6,547 bases of DNA from an uncultured Alphaproteobacteria bacterium (GCA_903858915.1 CAIOKL010000108.1:1-6547), one strand, 5' to 3'; positions 1 to 6,080 are shown, counted from the stretch's first letter. Notes: generated by a model from the letters alone, not told the origin. A program made the numbers and translations.

Positions 1-66
1 GGCTATTTTTTAAACGCAAAGAACCCGCGATTAGATTTTTGGTTTTTTGTAAATAATTTTATTTAA
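1..66 (+). CDS. Possible 3' end of a plus-strand gene cut by the left edge (unidentified)
   Basis: The first plus frame is open from base 1 for 21 codons and stops at TAA 64-66. It encodes a hydrophobic, aromatic tail that includes KNPRLDFWFFVNNFI. The stretch is richer in G+C and CpG (CCG, CGA and GCA codons) than the DNA that follows, which fits the end of a native gene better than AT-rich spacer. It would converge on the toxin gene with only three bases between the two stop codons. The product cannot be identified from 21 residues. The third plus frame is also open for 17 codons, to a stop at 54-56, so the frame is uncertain and chance is a real alternative. Confidence 0.25.
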   Translation, partial: GYFLNAKNPRLDFWFFVNNFI

Positions 67-69
67 TTT

Positions 70-1101
70 CTATTTTTTATTTTTTAACAAATCATTAAAA
101 TTTTTTAATTCATTAATTATCTCTAAAAAACTCGGATATTTGTCAAAAAACATTTCTTTCATTTTTTCGTAATCCAATTCCAATTCTTTTAGACGCGAAT
201 CTTGAGTTGGAATAATTTCAACATCGGAGAACGAGTTTATATTTTCGTAAGGTTCCCAAGTTTCATTCCAAAAGTTTATTTTATTTTCTTTAACCGATTT
301 CAAAATTTCTGGATAATTTAATGACTCCTTACCAATCCCCGATTTTATCAAACAAAACACATCATAATAATGCCTTGAATAGTGATTTTTTAATGGCTTT
401 ACAATTGGACGAAGACAAATAGAATGGAGAATTAACAACTTTTCAATAAAATTTTTTTTAACATCCAAAACCTTAACTTGCGATTCATTAAAAAAATCTG
501 GTAGAATTTTTTTAGCATAAGGCTCAATAGTTTTTTCTTCACATGGCCAATCATCGCCAAACGCTCCAAATTCAAGCTTTATGCTTGGTTTGATGTAGTT
601 GTAAAAATTGTTTGGAATGAATGGAACAGAATAAGGTGGAAAAATTTCGGGAGAAATTGGAAATTGAAAAAGCAAAGTCAACTTATCCTTATCTTCTTCA
701 CAAAAATTCAAGCTCCAAGTATTTTTTTCCAAATCTTCATCAAAAGCTTTTTTTAACAATTCGTAGATTTCAAGCCTTATAAAATCTTGTGTTGCATGTC
801 TTATGTTCGATATAATTTTTTTTGGTTTTTTTGAAGTTCCCTTAATATTCAAACAAGATCTACTTATTGTTAAATCTATATCTTCTGAAAATCTTTCAAT
901 CAAACCGTAAGCTTTTGAAAGGCAAGTACCACCTTTAAAAACAAGCTTTCCCTTCAATTCTTCTATTGAAAATAATTTCTCCAAAACATAACAAACCCAA
1001 ATATCTTTTTCAATAATATCAAATCTCATTCCTAGTTCAAAAGCAACTTTTTGAATTAAATTTTTTCTTTCGATTTTGGATAATGTGGTGAATTTTTTCA
1101 T
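70..1101 (-). CDS. AbiEii/AbiGii-family nucleotidyltransferase toxin
   Basis: This is the toxin of an AbiE-type toxin-antitoxin pair, a 343-residue protein with a DNA polymerase beta-like nucleotidyltransferase fold. Seen in the sequence: the signature KGG-T (residues 56-59), then K63 and RFSEDIDL (70-77), where GGT and the acidic pair D74/D76 match the family's nucleotide- and metal-binding motif. IKLEFGAFGD (174-183) follows. VKKNFIEKLLIL (214-225) carries conserved-type lysines, and SRHYYDVF (242-249) matches the family's late R-x-x-x-D motif. Family knowledge: AbiEii proteins use NTPs, and the related MenT toxins add nucleotides to tRNA 3' ends, blocking translation. The protein is cytoplasmic with no signal or membrane segment. 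The ATG lies two bases after the antitoxin stop, with no Shine-Dalgarno, so translational coupling is likely. All motifs are intact, so the gene looks functional. Its actual target cannot be read from the sequence. Confidence 0.9.
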   Translation of the reverse strand: MKKFTTLSKIERKNLIQKVAFELGMRFDIIEKDIWVCYVLEKLFSIEELKGKLVFKGGTCLSKAYGLIERFSEDIDLTISRSCLNIKGTSKKPKKIISNIRHATQDFIRLEIYELLKKAFDEDLEKNTWSLNFCEEDKDKLTLLFQFPISPEIFPPYSVPFIPNNFYNYIKPSIKLEFGAFGDDWPCEEKTIEPYAKKILPDFFNESQVKVLDVKKNFIEKLLILHSICLRPIVKPLKNHYSRHYYDVFCLIKSGIGKESLNYPEILKSVKENKINFWNETWEPYENINSFSDVEIIPTQDSRLKELELDYEKMKEMFFDKYPSFLEIINELKNFNDLLKNKK

Positions 1102-1103
1102 TG

Positions 1104-1715
1104 TTAAATTGCAATAATTTTAGGAATAAAATCGGCAAGCCATCCCGAAACTTTTGATGACATTTTTTGCAAATATTTTTTATCAGAATCGCTCAAAACC
1201 TTAGAGCATCTAGCAACTGCAACATCATCAATTTTATTTTTTCCAAGATAATTTAATGCATTCAAAACCACCATTACAATTGATGGAATATTTGCAACTG
1301 GATTAGTTCTGATATGCTTAAAAATTATGGTATTTTTGCCAATTTGTTTGGTCATAGATTTGCCATGCGTCCAATAAATATTTTGAGATGGAACTTGATT
1401 GGAAAGCCCAAGCATATTTGCACATTTTGCTCCAGATGGATAAATTAAAACACCTGAATTTCTAGCAATTGTATTAGCAATTTCGTCCAAACTTGGCGGA
1501 ATAATGCCAATGTCATTTTGAATTATGGGAAAATAATAAATGCCACGAATAATTCTAATAATTTTGTTGTCATTGTTGCTCGTATTATCATCAACCATTC
1601 TAGACAAGGCTTTATCGATGGCGTTTCTCGATCCTAGATCTTGGAAGTCTTTGGCGCAAAAAATCCAACCCCTTTTTTTAGACTTTATTTTTTTTAAAAT
1701 TTTATCGGTAATCAT
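1104..1715 (-). CDS. DUF6088 / AbiEi-like type IV antitoxin and transcriptional repressor
   Basis: This 203-residue protein is encoded first in the operon, ahead of the AbiEii-type toxin. Residues 1-62 look like a winged helix-turn-helix: a basic start, then RGWIFCAKDFQDLGSRNAID (15-34), KALSRMVDD, and a wing ending RGIYYFP (57-63). This pattern is typical of DUF6088 and AbiEi proteins. The second part has IARNSGVLIYPSGAKCANMLGL (83-104) followed by SNQVPSQNIYWTHG (105-118), also a DUF6088 hallmark. Family knowledge: AbiEi-type proteins neutralise the toxin without a stable complex and repress their own operon by binding inverted repeats. A fitting inverted repeat lies 31-60 bases upstream of this start. 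No Shine-Dalgarno precedes the ATG at 1713-1715. G+C is visibly lower than in clpB, which suggests acquisition. The DUF6088 assignment is from recognition of the pattern, not from a search. Confidence 0.85.
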   Translation of the reverse strand: MITDKILKKIKSKKRGWIFCAKDFQDLGSRNAIDKALSRMVDDNTSNNDNKIIRIIRGIYYFPIIQNDIGIIPPSLDEIANTIARNSGVLIYPSGAKCANMLGLSNQVPSQNIYWTHGKSMTKQIGKNTIIFKHIRTNPVANIPSIVMVVLNALNYLGKNKIDDVAVARCSKVLSDSDKKYLQKMSSKVSGWLADFIPKIIAI

Positions 1716-1745
1716 AAAGATTTTTATTCAAATATTGATAATTTT

Positions 1746-1775
1746 TGTCAGATAATAATATACTTTTTTCTGACA
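1746..1775. promoter_or_regulatory. Inverted repeat overlapping the toxin-antitoxin promoter, candidate AbiEi operator
   Basis: A perfect 7-base inverted repeat, TGTCAGA (1746-1752) and TCTGACA (1769-1775), is separated by 16 bases. The arms sit at the edges of the -10 and -35 boxes. A second, outer pair, TATTGA (1733-1738) and TCAATA (1777-1782), flanks it with unequal spacing. Winged-helix antitoxins of the AbiEi type repress by binding inverted repeats over their own promoter, so this is the natural operator. The binding itself is inferred. Confidence 0.5.
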
Positions 1776-1780
1776 GTCAA
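1752..1780 (-). promoter_or_regulatory. Sigma70-type promoter of the toxin-antitoxin operon
   Basis: On the minus strand a -35 box TTGACT (1775-1780) and a -10 box TATTAT (1752-1757) are separated by exactly 17 bases. Both are close to consensus. Transcription would begin near 1745, giving a leader of about 30 bases before the antitoxin ATG at 1715. The promoter lies in the 94-base gap after clpB, so the pair can be transcribed independently of clpB, although no convincing terminator separates them. Confidence 0.65.
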
Positions 1781-1809
1781 TACTTAAATTTAACACAAAA
1801 AACCCCTTA

Positions 1810-4413
1810 CTAAACCTTAACAACGCTATTCTCAACCTTAAATCCCAAAGCCTCATTTTCATAACTCAATTTAACATTTTGTCCTTCCGTAAGTTGTCCG
1901 CGCAGAATTTTTTCGGCTAAAATATTTTCAATTTCGCGTTGAATTACGCGTTTTAAAGGTCGCGCGCCATATTGCGAATCATAACCTTTTGAAGCCAAAT
2001 AATGTCGAGCATTTTCCTCAAGAATAAGAGAAATATGACGATTTGATAATCGCGTCGCAAGCTTAGAAAATTGTACATCGACAATCGAATCCATATCGTT
2101 ACGACTCAATTTATTAAACATAATAATTTCATCGAGGCGATTTAAAAATTCTGGCCTAAAATGCGACCTCACAACTTCCATTGCTTTTTCCTGAGACTTA
2201 ACTTTATTAGTTAAATCCTCATCATCTTCATCAATTTCAACTAGGAATTGTGAACCAAGATTAGAAGTTAAAATAATAATTGTATTCGTAAAATTAACAA
2301 TATTGCCGTGAGAATCGGTGAGCCTGCCATCATCAAGCACTTGGAGCAAAATATTAAAAACATCGTGATGCGCTTTTTCAACTTCATCAAACAAAATTAC
2401 TTGATATGGGCGACGACGCACAGCTTCAGTTAAAACTCCACCTTGTTCATAACCAACATAGCCGGGAGGCGCGCCAATAAGTCGTGCGACCGCATGTTTT
2501 TCCATAAATTCACTCATATCGATGCGAAGCAAAGCACTTTCATCGTCAAAAATAAATTCGGCTAGCGCCTTAGAAACTTCGGTTTTGCCGACTCCCGTTG
2601 GTCCTAAAAACAAAAATGAACCAATTGGGCGTTTGGCATCTTGAAGCCCTGCCCTTGCTCGTCTAACCGCATTAGAAATTGCCGTTAAAGCGTAATCTTG
2701 TCCGACAACTCTTTTGCGCAACAAATCTTCCATTTTCAACAATTTTTCTTTCTCGCCCGAAATAATTTTATCGAGCGGAATTCCGGTGATTTTAGCGATA
2801 ATATTGGCGATATCATCTTCCGAAACCGCTTCACGCAAAATATTGTCGCTCGAAGAAGCTTCGAGTTTCAATAATTCATTTTGAAATTCAGGAATTTTGC
2901 CGTAAGTAATTTCGCCCGCCTTAGCCAAATTGCCTTCTCTTTGGGCTTTTTCGAGTTCAAATTTAGCATTTTCAATTTTGCTTTTTAATTCATTAATTTT
3001 AACTCTTTTCATTTTTTCAGCTTGCCACAAACTCGACATTTCCGTCGACTTTTTTTCAAGAGTAAGAAGCTCTCCGGAGATTTTTTTCAATCTCTCTTTC
3101 GAAGAATTATCTTCTTCTTTTTTTAAAGCTTCACTTTCGATTTTTAGTTGAATAATTTTACGATCGATTTCGTCAAGTTCAGTCGGTTTAGAATCGAGTT
3201 CGATTTTCAAAGCACTCGCCGCTTCATCAACTAAATCGATGGCTTTATCGGGCAAAAATCGGTCGGTGATATAGCGATTTGAAAGCGTCGCGGCCGCAAT
3301 TAAAGCCGAATCTTTAATTTTTATACCATGATGAACTTCATATTTTTCTTTGATGCCTCTTAAAATTGAAATAGTGTCTTCGACCGTTGGCTCTTCAGTG
3401 TAAACCGCTTGAAATCGTCGCGCCAAAGCTGGATCTTTTTCAATATATTTGCGATATTCATCAAGAGTTGTGGCGCCGATGCAATGAAGAGTCCCGCGTG
3501 CTAAAGCCGGTTTTAAAAGATTGGAAGCGTCCATCGCGCCGTCAGTTTTGCCGGCTCCGACTAACAAATGAAGCTCATCAATAAACAAAACGATGTCATC
3601 ATTATTTTCGATTTCATTCAAAACCGCTTTTAATCTTTCCTCAAACTCTCCGCGAAACTTGGCGCCAGCGATTAAAGCGCCCATATCGAGCGCCATTAAT
3701 TTTTTATTTCTCAAACTTTCGGGAACATCGCCATTAATCATGCGTACCGCCAAACCCTCGACAATCGCGGTTTTGCCGACCCCGGGTTGCCCAATTAAAA
3801 CCGGATTATTTTTAGTGCGTCGCGACAAAACTTGCATGGCTCGACGAATTTCTTCATCGCGTCCGATAACGGGATCGATCTTACCATCGCGAGCTTTTTT
3901 GGTTAAATCTTGTGCGTATTTTTCTAAAGAGCGATAAGTATTTTCTGACGAAGATGAAGTGGCTTTTTTGCCGGCACGGATAGTTTGAATTGCATTGCGC
4001 AAGGCTTGAACACTAACGCCCGCAACCTTCAAAGCCAAAGACCCTTGATTAGTTTCATCTTCTAAAATTGCTTGTAACAAAATTTCAATTGAAACAAATT
4101 GATCTTGATTTTTTTGAGCTAATTTTTCAGCGAGCATTAAAACTTTCGCCAACTCTTGCGACATTGATATTGAAGACGCCCCGCTCCCATCAACTCGCGA
4201 AATTTTCTTTAAAGATTGCGCAATTTCGGCTCTTAAAATTTCAAAATTTCCATCGCATAAACCGATAATTTTCTGCACCAATGAATCTTCGTCATCAATC
4301 ATCGCTTGAAGCAAATGTTCGGGAAGTAATTTTTGATGCGAAGAACCGAGTGCCAAGGTTTGCGCGTTTGCTAAAATCGTTTGTGATTTTTCAGTAAATT
4401 TTTCGATATTCAT
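1810..4413 (-). CDS. clpB: ClpB, ATP-dependent protein disaggregase (AAA+ chaperone)
   Basis: This cytoplasmic hexameric unfoldase works with DnaK, DnaJ and GrpE to pull polypeptides out of aggregates after heat stress. The protein is full length (867 residues; the family is usually about 855-870). Domains in order: Clp N-terminal repeats (about 1-145). The first AAA+ domain has Walker A GQPGVGKT (208-215), Walker B IVLFIDE (274-280) and an arginine finger region RRF (332-334). The coiled-coil M domain is at about 405-525. The second AAA+ domain has Walker A GPTGVGKT (604-611), Walker B VILFDE (672-677), pore loop GYVGY (651-655), arginine finger R759 and sensor-2 GAR (816-818). All catalytic residues are present. 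The first pore loop reads AKFRGEFEER (251-260), with Phe253 where Tyr is usual. The M domain separates it from ClpA and ClpC, and I see no ClpP-binding loop. The ATG at 4411-4413 has no Shine-Dalgarno. An acidic stretch (IDEDDEDL, 727-734) lies in the second AAA+ domain. Confidence 0.98.
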   Translation of the reverse strand: MNIEKFTEKSQTILANAQTLALGSSHQKLLPEHLLQAMIDDEDSLVQKIIGLCDGNFEILRAEIAQSLKKISRVDGSGASSISMSQELAKVLMLAEKLAQKNQDQFVSIEILLQAILEDETNQGSLALKVAGVSVQALRNAIQTIRAGKKATSSSSENTYRSLEKYAQDLTKKARDGKIDPVIGRDEEIRRAMQVLSRRTKNNPVLIGQPGVGKTAIVEGLAVRMINGDVPESLRNKKLMALDMGALIAGAKFRGEFEERLKAVLNEIENNDDIVLFIDELHLLVGAGKTDGAMDASNLLKPALARGTLHCIGATTLDEYRKYIEKDPALARRFQAVYTEEPTVEDTISILRGIKEKYEVHHGIKIKDSALIAAATLSNRYITDRFLPDKAIDLVDEAASALKIELDSKPTELDEIDRKIIQLKIESEALKKEEDNSSKERLKKISGELLTLEKKSTEMSSLWQAEKMKRVKINELKSKIENAKFELEKAQREGNLAKAGEITYGKIPEFQNELLKLEASSSDNILREAVSEDDIANIIAKITGIPLDKIISGEKEKLLKMEDLLRKRVVGQDYALTAISNAVRRARAGLQDAKRPIGSFLFLGPTGVGKTEVSKALAEFIFDDESALLRIDMSEFMEKHAVARLIGAPPGYVGYEQGGVLTEAVRRRPYQVILFDEVEKAHHDVFNILLQVLDDGRLTDSHGNIVNFTNTIIILTSNLGSQFLVEIDEDDEDLTNKVKSQEKAMEVVRSHFRPEFLNRLDEIIMFNKLSRNDMDSIVDVQFSKLATRLSNRHISLILEENARHYLASKGYDSQYGARPLKRVIQREIENILAEKILRGQLTEGQNVKLSYENEALGFKVENSVVKV

Positions 4414-4436
4414 ATATTTTTGTGAAGTTTTTATAA

Positions 4437-4459
4437 AAAATAATTTTCTAAAAAATTAA
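4437..4459. repeat. AT-rich element upstream of clpB, copy 1
   Basis: AAAATAATTT, one T, then CTAAAAAATTAA. This is nearly identical to 4849-4870 and differs only by one extra T. It lies 24 bases upstream of the clpB start. On the minus strand it can fold as a small hairpin (AATTTT, TTAG, AAAATT). It could be a shared leader or regulatory element, or a coincidence of AT-rich sequence. Confidence 0.35.
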
Positions 4460-4486
4460 ATAGAAATTTTAATTTTTAAATACAAG
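4458..4486 (-). promoter_or_regulatory. Candidate clpB promoter, heat-shock-like or sigma70-like
   Basis: Upstream of clpB on the minus strand, CTTG (4483-4486) and CTATTT (4458-4463) are 19 bases apart. They resemble the alphaproteobacterial heat-shock (RpoH) pattern CTTG...CTAT, whose spacing is usually 17-18. The same bases can be read as TTGTAT, a 17-base spacer and TATTTA, a weak sigma70 promoter. The position, about 45 bases before the ATG, suits clpB. The surroundings are so AT-rich that chance matches are likely. Confidence 0.35.
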
Positions 4487-4500
4487 TGTTGTTTAAATTT

Positions 4501-4531
4501 TATTAAATAATTTTTCAAAAATTATTTAATA
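4501..4531. terminator. Perfect 15-bp AT palindrome at the end of the small secreted gene, candidate terminator
   Basis: Arms 4501-4515 (TATTAAATAATTTTT) and 4517-4531 are exact reverse complements around a single C at 4516. The stop codon of the DUF5334-like gene (4526-4528) lies inside the right arm. Transcribed leftward, this would form an all-AU hairpin just before the clpB promoter region. The bases beyond the hairpin do not form a pure T tract and the stem has no G-C pairs, so it is not a textbook intrinsic terminator. It could act in both directions or be a protein-binding site. Confidence 0.4.
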
Positions 4532-4813
4532 CATTACAAAATTTCGTTCTTTTTTGGTATCGAGATCGAGTAAGTTCATCTCAACTCCACCAGCGCTTGA
4601 TTGCATAAAATTAATTTTCGCGCTGTGAAAATTGTCATCTTTGGAATCGTAAAATTGAATAAGATTTCCCTCGCGAACTAAATTACCTTCGCCGATATCG
4701 ATTTCGGTTTTATTTTCGTAATCATAACCGCTCCAAGCATGAGCATTTTTAACGAAAAAGCTTGATAAAAAAATTGCGCATGCAAGAAAAATTTTGAGGA
4801 ATGTGAATTTCAT
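4526..4813 (-). CDS. Small secreted protein, resembles DUF5334 family
   Basis: This is a 95-residue protein of unknown function. Residues 1-26 form a clear Sec signal peptide: K2 and K7 at the start, a hydrophobic core FLKIFLACAIFLSSFF, and a cleavage site AHA before Trp27. The mature part is only about 69 residues. It begins WSGYDYENKTEIDIGEGNLV and has alternating short hydrophobic and polar stretches, which suggests a small beta-rich domain. It has no cysteine, lipobox or second membrane segment, so it should be periplasmic or secreted. The W-x-GYDYE...GNLV...I-x-x-YD pattern recalls the DUF5334 family. That match is from memory and is moderate. The ATG is at 4811-4813, without a Shine-Dalgarno. 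The gene lies 112 bases upstream of clpB on the same strand, with a palindrome between, so it is probably a separate transcript. Confidence 0.75.
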   Translation of the reverse strand: MKFTFLKIFLACAIFLSSFFVKNAHAWSGYDYENKTEIDIGEGNLVREGNLIQFYDSKDDNFHSAKINFMQSSAGGVEMNLLDLDTKKERNFVMY

Positions 4814-4848
4814 GGTTGACTTTTTATGGTGATTAATATTTTATTGGC

Positions 4849-4870
4849 AAAATAATTTCTAAAAAATTAA
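4849..4870. repeat. AT-rich element upstream of the DUF5334-like gene, copy 2
   Basis: AAAATAATTT then CTAAAAAATTAA, the same as 4437-4459 minus one T. It lies 36 bases upstream of the small secreted gene's start, in the same orientation relative to its gene as the clpB copy. The rest of the 4814-4932 spacer is almost pure A and T. I see no convincing promoter for either the leftward gene or the rightward tRNA in it. Confidence 0.35.
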
Positions 4871-4932
4871 TTAATTATTTTTTTAAATCAAATATTTTTT
4901 CAATTTAAATTAGATTTTATTTTAAATATTAT

Positions 4933-5010
4933 CGGGGCGTAGCGCAGTCTGGCTAGCGCATCTGGTTTGGGACCAGAGGGTCGGGAGTTCAAATCTCTCC
5001 GCCCCGACCA
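4933..5010 (+). tRNA. tRNA-Pro (anticodon TGG)
   Basis: A complete cloverleaf can be read. The acceptor CGGGGCG (4933-4939) pairs with CGCCCCG (5000-5006). The D stem is GCGC/GCGC. The anticodon stem is TCTGG/CCAGA around loop TTTGGGA, with anticodon TGG at 4968-4970. The T stem is GGGAG/CTCTC with one G-U pair and loop TTCAAAT. The discriminator is A5007 and the 3' CCA (5008-5010) is encoded. It reads proline codons of the CCN box, chiefly CCA. It lies 59 bases upstream of gmd on the same strand, and no terminator is evident between them. Confidence 0.97.
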
Positions 5011-5069
5011 TTTAAACTAAACCCACAAAATCATTTCAATTAAAATCTTTTAACAAAATTAAATCACCG

Positions 5070-6050
5070 ATGAAAAAGGCTTTAATCACTGGCATTACTG
5101 GTCAAGATGGCTCATATTTAACTGAATTTTTATTGAATAAGGGTTACGAAATTCATGGCATAATTCGTCGCTCTAGCTCTTTCAATACTTCGCGAATCGA
5201 TCATCTTTATAACGACAAAAACATTTACAATCAAAAACTTTTTTTGCATTATGGCGACCTCGGCGACAGCTCTTCGCTATGTCGCATAATCGAAAAAACC
5301 GCTCCCGACGAAATTTATAATTTAGGAGCGCAAAGCCATGTTAAAGTTAGTTTTGATATTCCCGAATATAGCTCTGACATTGATGCGGTTGGCACTTGTC
5401 GAATTCTCGATGCCATTCGCGACACGCGCATCAAAACCAAATTTTATCAAGCCTCTTCAAGCGAAATGTTTGGTAAAGTTCAAGCGGTTCCACAAAATGA
5501 ATCAACGCCATTTTATCCTAGAAGCCCATACGGTTGCGCCAAACTTTATAGTCATTGGCTTACAGTAAATTATCGCGAAAGTTATGGAATTTTTGCATGT
5601 AGCGGAATTCTTTTTAATCATGAATCTCCGCGTCGCGGACAAACATTCGTGACGCGCAAAATCACTTGCGGAATTGCCGAAATTTTAGCCAAAAAAATTG
5701 ATAAAATTTATCTTGGCAATCTCGATGCCAAACGCGATTGGGGCTTTGCCGGCGATTATGTTGAAGCCATGTGGCTCATGCTTCAGCAACCCGAAGCGGA
5801 TGATTATGTTATTGCCACGGGAGAAACTTATTCGGTAAAAGAATTTCTTGAAGAAGCCTTTGGAATTGTTGGTCTGGATTGGCAAAAATATGTTGAAATT
5901 GATCCAAAATATTTTCGTCCCGCCGAAGTTGATTTATTAATCGGAGATTCTTCTAAAGCCAAGAAAAAACTGGGCTGGGAGCCAAAAACTAAATTTAAAG
6001 ATTTAGTGAAAATGATGGTCGAAGCCGATATTAAAAACGCTAATTTATAA
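5070..6050 (+). CDS. gmd: GDP-mannose 4,6-dehydratase
   Basis: Gmd converts GDP-D-mannose to GDP-4-dehydro-6-deoxy-D-mannose, using a tightly bound NADP. The product is the precursor of GDP-fucose, GDP-rhamnose and GDP-perosamine for surface polysaccharides. At 326 residues it is full length for the short bacterial forms. Visible motifs of this extended short-chain dehydrogenase are the Rossmann loop GITGQDGSY (8-16), RRSSSFNTSRIDH (33-45), NLGAQSHV (84-91) and catalytic S130-x-E132 in SSSEMFG. Y154 and K158 lie in SPYGCAK (the YxxxK pair). NHESPRRG (183-190), GNLDAKRDWG (216-225) and RPAEVD (283-288) follow. These are the hallmarks of Gmd rather than RmlB or GalE. No fcl, rmd or per gene is in the window, so the final sugar is unknown. 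The ATG follows AATCACCG, with no Shine-Dalgarno. The gene is G+C-richer than its surroundings and looks native. Confidence 0.97.
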   Translation: MKKALITGITGQDGSYLTEFLLNKGYEIHGIIRRSSSFNTSRIDHLYNDKNIYNQKLFLHYGDLGDSSSLCRIIEKTAPDEIYNLGAQSHVKVSFDIPEYSSDIDAVGTCRILDAIRDTRIKTKFYQASSSEMFGKVQAVPQNESTPFYPRSPYGCAKLYSHWLTVNYRESYGIFACSGILFNHESPRRGQTFVTRKITCGIAEILAKKIDKIYLGNLDAKRDWGFAGDYVEAMWLMLQQPEADDYVIATGETYSVKEFLEEAFGIVGLDWQKYVEIDPKYFRPAEVDLLIGDSSKAKKKLGWEPKTKFKDLVKMMVEADIKNANL

Positions 6051-6063
6051 ATTTTATTTCCAA

Positions 6064-6080
6064 AATTTTTACAAAAAATT
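6064..6080. terminator. Weak AT hairpin between convergent gmd and folK
   Basis: AATTTTT (6064-6070), loop ACA and AAAAATT (6074-6080) form a 7-bp stem. On the plus strand it is followed by a T-rich run (ATTTATTTTTTT), as expected for an intrinsic terminator of gmd, but the stem has no G-C pairs. The two stop codons are only 28 bases apart, so one shared terminator would be economical. The call is weak. Confidence 0.3.

Noticed and set aside
3..56. Alternative plus frame at the left edge encoding FFKRKEPAIRFLVFCK
   Set aside because: It is open for only 17 codons and is no better supported than the first frame, so I could not choose it as a gene. It is kept as a doubt on the first-frame call.
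1540..1755. Plus-strand frame of 71 codons with hydrophobic stretches opposite the antitoxin
   Set aside because: It overlaps the well-supported antitoxin and its promoter. The hydrophobic look comes from the reverse complement of AT-rich, lysine/asparagine-rich coding sequence.
2930..4268. Several plus-strand open frames of 65-114 codons opposite clpB (2930-3151, 3387-3584, 3593-3937, 4068-4268)
   Set aside because: They lie wholly inside the certain clpB gene on the other strand, have no family motifs, and are composition shadows.
4814..4932. Promoters in the AT-rich spacer (for example TTGCCA upstream of the DUF5334-like gene)
   Set aside because: The matching -10 candidates fall too close to the start codon or are weak, and near-pure A/T sequence gives many chance matches.
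4933..5010. tRNA-Pro as an integration site of a mobile element
   Set aside because: No repeat of the tRNA 3' end is seen elsewhere in the window, there is no integrase, and the flanking genes are housekeeping.
5338..5885. Other-frame open frames within gmd (5338-5568 plus, 5685-5885 minus)
   Set aside because: They sit inside gmd, whose motifs run continuously across both regions, and show no domain features.
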